Positions 16,021-23,268 of a DNA stretch of 25,379 nucleotides are shown here, one piece after another (the first letter of the stretch is position 1; each line of letters starts with the position of its first letter). The notes beneath the pieces were generated by a model, which saw only the letters and a list, made by a program, of their open reading frames with translations, was not told the DNA's origin and did not search any database. This DNA comes from Syntrophaceae bacterium UBA6109 (GTDB lineage Bacteria; Desulfobacterota; Syntrophia; Syntrophales; UBA6109). Where the stretch lies: contig DIWJ01000033.1 of NCBI GenBank assembly GCA_002428445.1, positions 1 through 25,379 of the forward strand, in the 5' to 3' direction. Both the position numbers and the translations under genes were made by a program.

Positions 16021-17850
16021 TCACCGCTGAAAAAGATTTTCCAAAACCGCAGCTTTGTCCAGTTCCTTTTCGATTTCCACCAAACGGTTGTTCTTGGCGT
16101 TCCGTTCGCTCGTGCATGCGAAACCCGACTTGATCTGGCCACCTCCCATGGCGACAGCAAAGTCGCCCATGTTTTCCTCCTCCGGTTCGTTCCATTCGTT
16201 TATTCCTGCTCTCAGGTCGTCGATCGTCCGACGGATTTGTTCGGAGCTTCCTTGCTCTCCTTCCAACAGCGATTCGATCGTGCTTACTTCGTCCCGGATG
16301 TATCGGGCCGCCTGCTTGCGCATGTCCTCGATGGCCCTGTTGATCCGGGATTCCCACTGCGTGGTGAGACGGGACACGTTCACTTCCACGAGCCGCGGGA
16401 TCTGCTTCCGAAAGTGTCGTTCGAAAAGCGGCCGGAACAAAAACATGGGGATGAAGAACCACAGGAGATCGAAATGGAAGTCGAAAACCTTTCCCATATG
16501 GAAATCCGGGCGGCTCGGTTCAGCCACCTCGATGGTCCATTCCGTATCCGCCAGTTTCGCGCCCAGGACCTTTTCGATGTTCCTCCCGAGCACAGCCCGG
16601 AAAGCCTCCAGGGCGCGGCCAAGGCTTGCACGGCTTTTTTTGAGCGTTCCGAAGAAGTGTTTTTGTTCGGCCTTGGAGATGTTTCCCATCTCCGTGCTCA
16701 GCGTTTCTCTCGCCCATCCCTCGAAGCGGCGGGTAAGCTTCCAGAGGTTGCCCCGCCAGGTTGGCAACTCATGGGCGAGCTGTTCCGTCAGCCTCCCCGC
16801 AAGGGGACCCCGAAGCGGATTCAAATGACGTTCGATCACCGTGCGGGTCTGGCCGGCGTTTTCCCGCGTGACGACGATCAATTCTTCGTACAACGAGGAA
16901 TAATTCAATTGCTCGCTCAGGATGAGGTCGCGGATCTCCCGGCGGTCTTCGTCTGCACGTTGAGAAGCCTTGAGCGCAACATCGAGATAGGCGAGACAGC
17001 TCTGCGCCAGGGAATGAAGCTTATACCGGAGGATCCGCCGGAATTCGCGATCCCGATTGGCGGACAGCTTCCGGAAGAGCTCCTCTTCGAGCCTTTTTCT
17101 ATGCAGGTCTGTGTCGACTTTTTTCGAATAGAGATAGACAGGGAAATCGCGGTCCGTTTCCCGCGCGAGGGTTTCCCGGAAGAAACGGATTACTTCGTCC
17201 TGCTGGTCCCGGGACAGGAGATCCGCTTTCGTCAGCAGCAGAACGATCTGCGGCGTATGACGCATCAGTTCGCAGATGAGGGCGAGATCGTGCTCGGAAA
17301 GGGGCCGGTCGGAGCTGACGGCGAGAACGGCGGCCCCCACCTCCGGGAGCCAGTGTTCCGACGTCTCCATGTGGTACTTGAAGACGCTTCCGAGACCGGG
17401 CGTATCGACGAAGCGGAGCCCCTCGTACCGTTCGAGGGATGGGAGCTCCACGTCGACAAGTTCCACGTTCTTCTCGTTGGCAGGGTTCAGCGCTTCGGAG
17501 GTGTAGTCCGCGATTTCGTCGAGCGCCACTTCGGTGCTCGTGCCGTCAAAACAGGTGACAACTGCCCGTTCTTTCGCGCCGTACCGAATCCTCGTGATCG
17601 CCGTGGTCACGGGAACAACGCCGACGGGCAAGAGATCCCGGCCGATAAAACTGTTGAGGAACGAACTCTTGCCTGCCTTGAATTGTCCGAGAATCGCCAC
17701 GTCGATCAAGGGGCTTTTCCCCATCAGGCTTTCACAGACCTCGACTTGACGATTAAGCGACACCATGCGGTATCGCCGGCAGATGTCCTGTAGCGCGGAA
17801 AAGAGAAGGCTCGTGGAATCCCGAAAGCCGCCTGCGATTGGAAGGACCAT
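16021..17850 (-). CDS. Bacterial dynamin-like GTPase
   Basis: A 609-residue large GTPase of the dynamin superfamily. G1 is GQFKAGKSS (55-63), G2 is the threonine pair in VPVTTAIT (about 82-86), G3 is DTPG (149-152) and G4 is TKAD (207-210). Long helical stretches before and after form the stalk. A hydrophobic, aromatic segment at about 456-480 (FHFDLLWFFIPMFLFRPLF) is placed where bacterial dynamins have a membrane-binding paddle. Such proteins bind GTP and reshape or fuse membranes; some protect membranes under antibiotic or phage attack. ATG 17850 has GGGAG 7 nt upstream. It is the first gene of the minus-strand run leading through the NTPase and HIT genes into the arn genes. Confidence 0.9.
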   Translation of the reverse strand: MVLPIAGGFRDSTSLLFSALQDICRRYRMVSLNRQVEVCESLMGKSPLIDVAILGQFKAGKSSFLNSFIGRDLLPVGVVPVTTAITRIRYGAKERAVVTCFDGTSTEVALDEIADYTSEALNPANEKNVELVDVELPSLERYEGLRFVDTPGLGSVFKYHMETSEHWLPEVGAAVLAVSSDRPLSEHDLALICELMRHTPQIVLLLTKADLLSRDQQDEVIRFFRETLARETDRDFPVYLYSKKVDTDLHRKRLEEELFRKLSANRDREFRRILRYKLHSLAQSCLAYLDVALKASQRADEDRREIRDLILSEQLNYSSLYEELIVVTRENAGQTRTVIERHLNPLRGPLAGRLTEQLAHELPTWRGNLWKLTRRFEGWARETLSTEMGNISKAEQKHFFGTLKKSRASLGRALEAFRAVLGRNIEKVLGAKLADTEWTIEVAEPSRPDFHMGKVFDFHFDLLWFFIPMFLFRPLFERHFRKQIPRLVEVNVSRLTTQWESRINRAIEDMRKQAARYIRDEVSTIESLLEGEQGSSEQIRRTIDDLRAGINEWNEPEEENMGDFAVAMGGGQIKSGFACTSERNAKNNRLVEIEKELDKAAVLENLFQR

Positions 17851-18214
17851 AACGAAACTCCCTCAGGGCATCCCCCTTCAGGAGTTATCAGCCGGTTAGG
17901 CGGTTTTGGCGGAGGCGAACTCCATCGCCTCGTGAAGCGGTCCGCGGACATCGGCCGGTTTTGCCGACCCGCAGCATCTAGGTGTCCCGCTGCCTACCAC
18001 GGGCCCGCCGCGCTTGTCAAGACGGGCATCCTGCCATGGTACTGTGGTGTCGGCGCCGCCATTTCCCCCATTGACAGTCCTGGCGATCTGTGCGACGTTT
18101 CCCCCGCAGAATCGGCGGCTTGAAGCGACTCCTTGGAAGGCGTCCGCAGCGCCAGACCGATATCCGCCCGGACGGGAGCGTCCGGTGCATTGACCGGCGA
18201 AGGAGGAGGCCCTT
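17851..18214. other. 364-bp divergent gap between dynamin and crotonase genes
   Basis: This should hold the promoters for both directions. Two TTGACA hexamers occur (plus strand at about 18071; minus strand within CTTGTCAAG near 18014), but neither is followed at 16-18 nt by a convincing TATAAT-like box. A perfect 7-bp stem, CCGGACG-GGAG-CGTCCGG (18168-18185), lies 30 bp before the crotonase ATG in its likely leader. No gene is recognised; open frames here are fragments. Confidence 0.5.
18168..18185 (+). repeat. Leader hairpin before the crotonase gene
   Basis: CCGGACG, loop GGAG, CGTCCGG: a perfect 7-bp GC-rich stem whose GGAG loop could resemble a ribosome site. The better site GGAGGAGG lies after it, close to ATG 18215. 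A regulatory role is possible but unproven. Confidence 0.35.
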
Positions 18215-18931
18215 ATGGCGGTGCTCGAATGGAAGAAGGACGGAACGGTGGCGATCATCAACATGATTTCCGGCGAGAACCGGCACAATCCGGCGTTCGT
18301 TGCGGAGATCCTGAAGGCCTTCGACGAGATCGAGAAGGACCCGGAACTGTCTTCGGTCGTCATCCGCTCGGCAGACGCGAAGAACTGGACGATCGGCATC
18401 GACCTCAACTGGCTGATGGACGTCTTCGGCAAGCAGGATCTCCAGGCGATCCGCGATTTCATGTACGGCCTCAACAAGATGTTCGCGAGGATTCTCCTGT
18501 ACCCCATGCCCGTCATCGCCGCCATCAACGGCCACGCCTTCGGCGACGGCAGCATCATGGCCTGCGCCTGCGATTTCCGCTTCATGAAGGCCGACCGCGG
18601 CTTCTTCTGTTTTCCCGAGGTGGACATCAATATCCCCTTCCTGCCCGGCATGCTCGCGATCATGAGAAAAGCCCTCCCCTACCACAAGCTCGAAGAGATG
18701 GTCCTGAGCGGCAAACGCTGCGGCGCGGCGGAGCTGGAGCGGGACCGCGTCATCGTCAAGGCCTGCGAGAACGAGGAGGCCCTGATGAAAGAGGCGATCG
18801 CCTTCGCCCGGACCTTTGCCAAGAAGCGCCCCATCTTCGGCGAACTGAAACGCCGGCTCAATACGCCCATCGTCGAGACCATGGAGAAGGAAGATCCGGT
18901 CTACATCGAGCCGCTCAAGTTGATGGTGTAA
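18215..18931 (+). CDS. Crotonase-fold protein, probable enoyl-CoA isomerase type
   Basis: A 238-residue enoyl-CoA hydratase/isomerase superfamily member. Oxyanion-hole regions appear as NWTIGIDLNWL (57-67) and NGHAFGDG (105-112). The position of the first hydratase Glu (in GGGCELA of classical hydratases) is not acidic here, while one Glu is kept, E135 in CFPEVDINIPFLPG. A single-Glu active site and the RGFFCFPEVDI context resemble delta3-delta2-enoyl-CoA isomerases more than hydratases, which would shift a double bond in unsaturated fatty acyl-CoA. The substrate is not certain. GGAGGAGG sits about 5-7 nt before ATG. It is followed by lptF 154 bp later with no other beta-oxidation gene nearby, so its pathway context is not shown. 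Confidence 0.85.
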   Translation: MAVLEWKKDGTVAIINMISGENRHNPAFVAEILKAFDEIEKDPELSSVVIRSADAKNWTIGIDLNWLMDVFGKQDLQAIRDFMYGLNKMFARILLYPMPVIAAINGHAFGDGSIMACACDFRFMKADRGFFCFPEVDINIPFLPGMLAIMRKALPYHKLEEMVLSGKRCGAAELERDRVIVKACENEEALMKEAIAFARTFAKKRPIFGELKRRLNTPIVETMEKEDPVYIEPLKLMV

Positions 18932-19085
18932 TTTTTCCATCCCGAACGGTGCACCCGGCTGTTTCCTTTTTCGTCAGACTGCAGCGCCATCCGCTCCGGC
19001 TATCGGGCATCCGGTGGCGAAAGTCGCGGCGATGTGATAGCTATTTTCTCTGTCGCGACCATAAACCACCGGAACGGAAAAGCCG

Positions 19086-20267
19086 ATGCGCAAGATCCTT
19101 CATCGTTACATCTTCAAAGAGATCGCAGGACCCTTCGCGCTGATCCTCTTCGTCCTGACCTTCGTCCTCCTGATGGCGAAGATCATCCAGCTGATGGACA
19201 TGATGGTGAACAAGGGCGTGAGCGCCTTTGACATCGCGAAGCTCGTCGCCTACCTCATGCCGTCCTTCCTGATGTTCACAATCCCGATCTCGCTTCTCAT
19301 CGCCATCCTCATCGGCCTGGGGCGGATGTCCGGAGACAACGAGATCACCGTGATGAAGGCCTCCGGCATCAGCCTGTACCAGATCATGATCCCCGTGGGA
19401 GCCGCTTCCGTCGCGGCCTTCTTCCTGACCGCGGTGATCACTCTCTTCCTGGTTCCCCATGGCAACTATGCGACGAAACTGCTTCTGTTCGACGTCGCCC
19501 AGAAGAAGGCCAGCGTCGGGATCAAGGAAAAGGTCTTCAATGACGACTTCCGCGGCATCCTCATCTACGCCGACACCATCCCCGTGGACGGCGAATACAT
19601 GGAGGGGGTTCTCATCTCCGACAACCGGATCATCAAGGAACCCAGCACCATCATCGCCCGCCGGGGTTATCTGCTGTCCGATCCCGAAACGCTGACCCTT
19701 ACGCTGCGGCTGGAAAATGGCAGCACCCATATCGTGGCCGACGATTTCAAGAACTACCGCAAGATGGACTTCGCCGTCTACGACATCAACCTCGACATCG
19801 AGTCGTCCCTTGCGGATCTCCGGAAAGTTCAGAACAAGACCAGCACCGAGATGACGGTTCAGGAACTTGCGGACAAGATCCGGACCCGATCGGTTGAAGA
19901 CGTCGTCTTGCGAGAGCTGGCGATCGAACTCAACAAGAAAATGACCATCCCGCTTTCCTGCCTGGTTTTCGGGATCCTGGCGGCGCCCCTGGGCATCCGG
20001 GCCCACCGGGCGGTCCGTTCGCGGGGATTTACGGTCGGTCTTGCCATCGTTCTCATCTATTACCTGATGCGGATGAGCGGAGAGGCGCTGGCCGAGACGG
20101 GGCGCATCCATCCCGCACTGGGAACCTGGGCGCCGATTCTCCTCTTCGGGGCGGCGGGCGTGTACCTGTTTCTCATGGCCACGCGCGAAAAGCCCCCGTT
20201 TGGAGAAACCGTCCGGAGACTCTGGGAACGGCTCGCCGTGACGCTGCCATGGAGGTTCGGGCGATGA
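19086..20267 (+). CDS. lptF: LptF, LPS export ABC transporter permease
   Basis: A 393-residue YjgP/YjgQ-family permease, which with LptG and the ATPase LptB pulls lipopolysaccharide out of the inner membrane towards LptC and LptA. It has the typical layout: N-terminal RYIFKEIAGPF, two or three membrane helices, GRMSGDNEITVMKASGIS coupling loop, a periplasmic beta-jellyroll (about 135-270) and three C-terminal helices starting near 285 with IPLSCLVFGILAAPLGIR. Its stop overlaps the start of lptG as ATGA. A GGAA-type ribosome site is 8 nt before ATG 19086. lptA, lptB and lptC are not in the window. lptF and lptG are named by order and by pairwise features. Confidence 0.92.
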   Translation: MRKILHRYIFKEIAGPFALILFVLTFVLLMAKIIQLMDMMVNKGVSAFDIAKLVAYLMPSFLMFTIPISLLIAILIGLGRMSGDNEITVMKASGISLYQIMIPVGAASVAAFFLTAVITLFLVPHGNYATKLLLFDVAQKKASVGIKEKVFNDDFRGILIYADTIPVDGEYMEGVLISDNRIIKEPSTIIARRGYLLSDPETLTLTLRLENGSTHIVADDFKNYRKMDFAVYDINLDIESSLADLRKVQNKTSTEMTVQELADKIRTRSVEDVVLRELAIELNKKMTIPLSCLVFGILAAPLGIRAHRAVRSRGFTVGLAIVLIYYLMRMSGEALAETGRIHPALGTWAPILLFGAAGVYLFLMATREKPPFGETVRRLWERLAVTLPWRFGR

Positions 20268-21343
20268 AGATCCTCGACCGCTACATCCTCCGCGAATTCG
20301 TCCGGTTCCTGGGACTGGTGTTGGCCACATTCGTCATCCTGTACCTGCTCATCGATTTCTTCGAGAAGATCCGAATGTTCATGAGCAACGCGGCGACGGT
20401 GAGGCAGGTCGTCTCTCACTTCTTCTACACCATCCCGATGATCGTCACGCAGACCCTGCCGGCGGCTATTCTCCTCGCTTCGCTGATCACCTTCGGTACC
20501 CTGTCCCGCCACGGAGAGATCACGGCCATGAAGGCCGGCGGAATCAGTCTCTACCGGATCGCCGCGCCGGTCGTCGGCATGGCCGCTGTGCTTTGCGGCG
20601 TCCTGTTCCTCTTCAGCGAGTATGTGACGCCCAAGACGTACGAAAGGGCGGAGTACATCCGCCTTGTGGAAGTGCAGAAGAAGCAGTCTCTCGGGTCCTT
20701 CAAGCAGAATGCGATCTGGTACCGGGGAAAGGACGGGATCTACAATTTCAAGTTTTTCGACGTGCAGAAGAACACGCTGCGGGGCATCACGATCCACTAC
20801 CTCAAGGAGATGAGCGAGATCACGATGCGGATCGACGCGGAGCGGGCGGAGTGGAAAAACGACCAGTGGGTTTTTCACAATCTGCTCATCACCCGCTTCC
20901 CGAAGGGCGACTTCCCGCAACTCGAGCGCATCCAGGAACGGGTGGTCGCGATGCCGGAAAAGCCGGCGGACTTTCAGGTGGTGCAGAAAAACACGGAGGA
21001 AATGGGGTTTTTCGAGTTACGGGGGTACGTAGGCAAGCTCCAGTCCGAAGGGTACGACGCAACGCGCTACATCGTGGACATGCACGGCAAGGTCGCCTTC
21101 TCCCTGGTCAGCATCATCCTCGCCGTGATCGGCGCCGCCTTCTCCGTCCGTTCCGAGCGCAGCGGCGGCATGGTCCAGAGCATCGGCGCGGGGATTGTCC
21201 TCGGGTTTTCCTACTGGATCATCTTCGCCTTCGGACTGTCGCTGGGCCGTTCCGCAACGATCCCGCCCTTTCTGGCCGCATGGTCGGCAAATCTTCTCTT
21301 CGGCGCCGGGGCGATCTTCCTCTTCAAGAGGCTCAGGTCCTGA
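20264..21343 (+). CDS. lptG: LptG, LPS export ABC transporter permease
   Basis: A 359-residue partner of LptF with the same fold: ILDRYILREF start, SRHGEITAMKAGGISLYRI coupling region, a periplasmic jellyroll, and C-terminal helices including FSLVSIILAVIGAAFSVRSER and a final AWSANLLFGAGAIFLFKRL. It forms the LptB2FG transporter at the inner membrane. ATG 20264 overlaps the lptF stop (ATGA) and has GGAGG 8 nt upstream, so an ATG five codons earlier is rejected. The stop is only 3 nt before palindromic repeat copy C, which could serve as the transcript end. Confidence 0.93.
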   Translation: MKILDRYILREFVRFLGLVLATFVILYLLIDFFEKIRMFMSNAATVRQVVSHFFYTIPMIVTQTLPAAILLASLITFGTLSRHGEITAMKAGGISLYRIAAPVVGMAAVLCGVLFLFSEYVTPKTYERAEYIRLVEVQKKQSLGSFKQNAIWYRGKDGIYNFKFFDVQKNTLRGITIHYLKEMSEITMRIDAERAEWKNDQWVFHNLLITRFPKGDFPQLERIQERVVAMPEKPADFQVVQKNTEEMGFFELRGYVGKLQSEGYDATRYIVDMHGKVAFSLVSIILAVIGAAFSVRSERSGGMVQSIGAGIVLGFSYWIIFAFGLSLGRSATIPPFLAAWSANLLFGAGAIFLFKRLRS

Positions 21344-21346
21344 ACG

Positions 21347-21471
21347 CAGGCGGATGAAGAATACCCGTCTGCTGTATTTCCCTCGTCCTTTACCGCTCGA
21401 CGCGCATTCCTGTACGTCTCAGGGCTCAGCTCTTCTGGGGGCCCTGCATCCGGGCATTATTGAACGGTCTG
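21347..21471 (-). repeat. Dispersed palindromic repeat, copy C (inverted orientation)
   Basis: A 125-bp copy in the opposite orientation to A and B. On the plus strand it starts CAGGCGGATG and ends TTGAACGGTCTG. Its reverse complement has the same order of blocks as copies A and B: AATGCCCGGATGCA, GGCCCCC, TGAGCCCTGAG, CGTAC, GGACGAGGGAAA, CAGCAGACGGG. It is the most diverged copy; the right arm of the central CGTAC hairpin has changed. It lies between the convergent lptG and lipoprotein genes and begins 3 nt after the lptG stop codon. Confidence 0.82.
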
Positions 21472-21514
21472 GCATGTTCAACGGGAATCCCCGGAAGTGC
21501 CCGCCGTGAAGCGG

Positions 21515-22384
21515 TCAGTAGAGTTCGCCGAACTTCTTTGCGTCGATTTTGTCTTCCAGGAATGCCTCCAGAATTTTGGAGCGTGCGCTGCGTCCGCCTT
21601 CGTCCAGCGCCCGTCCCAGCTGATCCGCCGAAATGGCGCCTTTTTCGAAGGCGTCTTTGAGTTTCGTCCTGAGTGCCGTCAGATCCGCAGCAGGCTGTGA
21701 TGCCGTCCCCGCCGGCGAGGCCGCGGCCGGATGGACGGTCCCGGCGGAACCGCCGGACCTGCCCTTGGCGAGAGCCCGGATTTCGCCGGAATCGGCAAGC
21801 ATCCGCGCGGCCTTGAGGAGGGCGTCATTCACCGCCGATGCCATGACGTCCGCCTGGACGCCGAGATAGTCGCCCTCGGAAAACGACATGGGGTAGTTTT
21901 TTTGCGTCTCCGTCGCCGTCTCGTCGGAAAATACAGGCTTGCCGGCGGCATCGGTCACCTTGTTGTTCAGGTGCATCTGCACCGCCAACGTCTGCTGGAA
22001 AGGGCTCGATCCTTCGAATTGAAAGGCAAAATCCCTGATGGACGGCATATAGATCAGATCGGCCCCGGGAGGAGCGGACTTGCCGCTTACGATCGCCGCC
22101 TGCTCGAAGACGGACGGGAATATGTCCTGAGAGGCGTTCTTCATCAGCTTGCCGAAGGGAACGGTCAGGGTAATCTGAACGCTTCCCGCTTGCGGATTGA
22201 TCCAGGTTTTCGTCAGCGTGTAGCCTTCATCCGGCAGGACAACCGCCGCCTTCAGAGGAATCTTCGCGGCGGACAGTCCGGTCGTGTCGACCGGCACGAC
22301 CTTCTCCGGAACGATGTAGCTGAAGGCGCATCCGGAAATCATGATCGCCAAGAACAAAAACGACGAGCAGAAAATCCTTTTCAT
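21515..22384 (-). CDS. Lipoprotein paralogue with C-terminal SHOCT-like repeats (second companion)
   Basis: A 289-residue protein with a lipoprotein signal peptide and lipobox ISGC, Cys19. The N-terminal domain (about 25-210) is clearly related to the upstream paralogue and, more distantly, to the caspase lipoprotein: IPLKAAVVLPDE, LTVPFGKL, DIFPSVFEQAAIVSGK and DLIYMPSIRDFAF. A low-complexity Ala/Pro/Ser linker follows. The last ~55 residues hold two repeats of a short helical motif (AFEKGAISADQLGRAL and AFLEDKIDAKKFGELY), SHOCT-like in spacing. ATG 22384 gives a normal signal peptide; a TTG three codons earlier is possible. It begins 5 nt after the upstream paralogue's stop and has only a weak ribosome site, suggesting translational coupling. 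No function is known. Confidence 0.8.
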   Translation of the reverse strand: MKRIFCSSFLFLAIMISGCAFSYIVPEKVVPVDTTGLSAAKIPLKAAVVLPDEGYTLTKTWINPQAGSVQITLTVPFGKLMKNASQDIFPSVFEQAAIVSGKSAPPGADLIYMPSIRDFAFQFEGSSPFQQTLAVQMHLNNKVTDAAGKPVFSDETATETQKNYPMSFSEGDYLGVQADVMASAVNDALLKAARMLADSGEIRALAKGRSGGSAGTVHPAAASPAGTASQPAADLTALRTKLKDAFEKGAISADQLGRALDEGGRSARSKILEAFLEDKIDAKKFGELY

Positions 22385-22389
22385 GGTCT

Positions 22390-23268
22390 TCAATAGAGTT
22401 CACCGAATTTCTTTGCGTCGATCTTGCCTTCGATGAAGGCGTCGAGGATCTTCCTGCGGGCTGCACTTCCGCCCTCGTCCAGGGCCCGGCCCAGCTGTTC
22501 CGCCGTGATCGCCCCTTTTTCGAAGGCATCCTTCAGTTTGGCCCTGAGTGCCGAAAGGTCCGCGGGCAGCTGCGATGGCTGCGCCTTTGGGGGTGCCGCG
22601 GCAACCGGCCGTGAGACTCCGGCTGCACCGCCGGAACCGGTTTTCGCGTAAACCCGGACCTCCCCGGAATCCGCAAGCATCCGCGCGGCCTTGAGGAGTG
22701 CGTCATTCACCGCGGCGGCGAAGGTCGTCGCCCAGTTGTCGATCATGGCCTGCTCCGCGAAGCCCGGTTTCACGGTCTTTTGCGTTTCCGTCGCCGTCTC
22801 GTCGGAGAATACGGGGCTGCCGTTGACATCGGTCACCGTATTGACGAGCTGCAACCGGGCGATGAGGGTCTGCCGCGACAGGTTCAGTACGCCGAAGTCA
22901 AAGGAAAAGTCCCTGATCGAAGGCGCATAGATCAGATCGACTCCCGGGGGCTGGGACTTGCCGGAAAAAATCTCGGCCTTGTCAAAGACGGCGGGAAAGA
23001 TATTCAGCGCAGATCTCTTCAGGAGTTTTCCGAATGGGACGGTGAGCGTAAACGATTCGCTGTTCACCTGCGGATTGACCCACGTCTTCGTCAGCGTGAA
23101 ATTCTCGTCGGGCAAGAGGATCCCCGCCCGGACCGGGATCCTGGCAGACGGCAGCTGCCCCGTTTCAAGGGGGGCCTCCTTGTCCGGTATCGTGTACTGC
23201 CATGCGCAGCCAGAAACCATCAACAGGGGGCACAGAAAGAGCAGGAAGAAGATCTTTCCAATCGACAT
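22390..23268 (-). CDS. Lipoprotein paralogue with C-terminal SHOCT-like repeats (first companion)
   Basis: A 292-residue lipoprotein (signal peptide ending VSGC, Cys21). It is closely similar to the next gene at protein and DNA level (shared LTKTWVNPQ-like, PVFSDETATETQK, NDALLKAARMLADSGE stretches), so the two arose by a fairly recent tandem duplication. The N-terminal domain also matches that of the caspase lipoprotein (IPVRAGILLPDE, VPFGKLLKRSALNIFPAVF, EIFSGKSQPPGVDLIYAPS). The C-terminus repeats the AFEKGAITAEQLGRAL / AFIEGKIDAKKFGELY motif. Its ATG overlaps the caspase gene stop by one base (TGATG), so translation is coupled. It has the domain plan of the caspase protein without the peptidase. 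Function is unknown. Confidence 0.82.
   Translation of the reverse strand: MSIGKIFFLLFLCPLLMVSGCAWQYTIPDKEAPLETGQLPSARIPVRAGILLPDENFTLTKTWVNPQVNSESFTLTVPFGKLLKRSALNIFPAVFDKAEIFSGKSQPPGVDLIYAPSIRDFSFDFGVLNLSRQTLIARLQLVNTVTDVNGSPVFSDETATETQKTVKPGFAEQAMIDNWATTFAAAVNDALLKAARMLADSGEVRVYAKTGSGGAAGVSRPVAAAPPKAQPSQLPADLSALRAKLKDAFEKGAITAEQLGRALDEGGSAARRKILDAFIEGKIDAKKFGELY

Noticed and set aside
15511..17793. 760-codon plus-strand open frame over the dynamin gene
   Set aside because: It opposes a well-defined GTPase with intact G1-G4 motifs and shows no domain of its own; long antisense frames are common in GC-rich DNA.
17896..18663. Long minus-strand open frame across the crotonase gene
   Set aside because: It is the shadow of a clear plus-strand crotonase; its composition (Met/Ser/Arg rich) matches no protein family.
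19024..19060. GTCGCG...CGCGAC inverted hexamers before lptF
   Set aside because: Only 6-bp arms about 24 nt apart; expected often by chance at this GC content.
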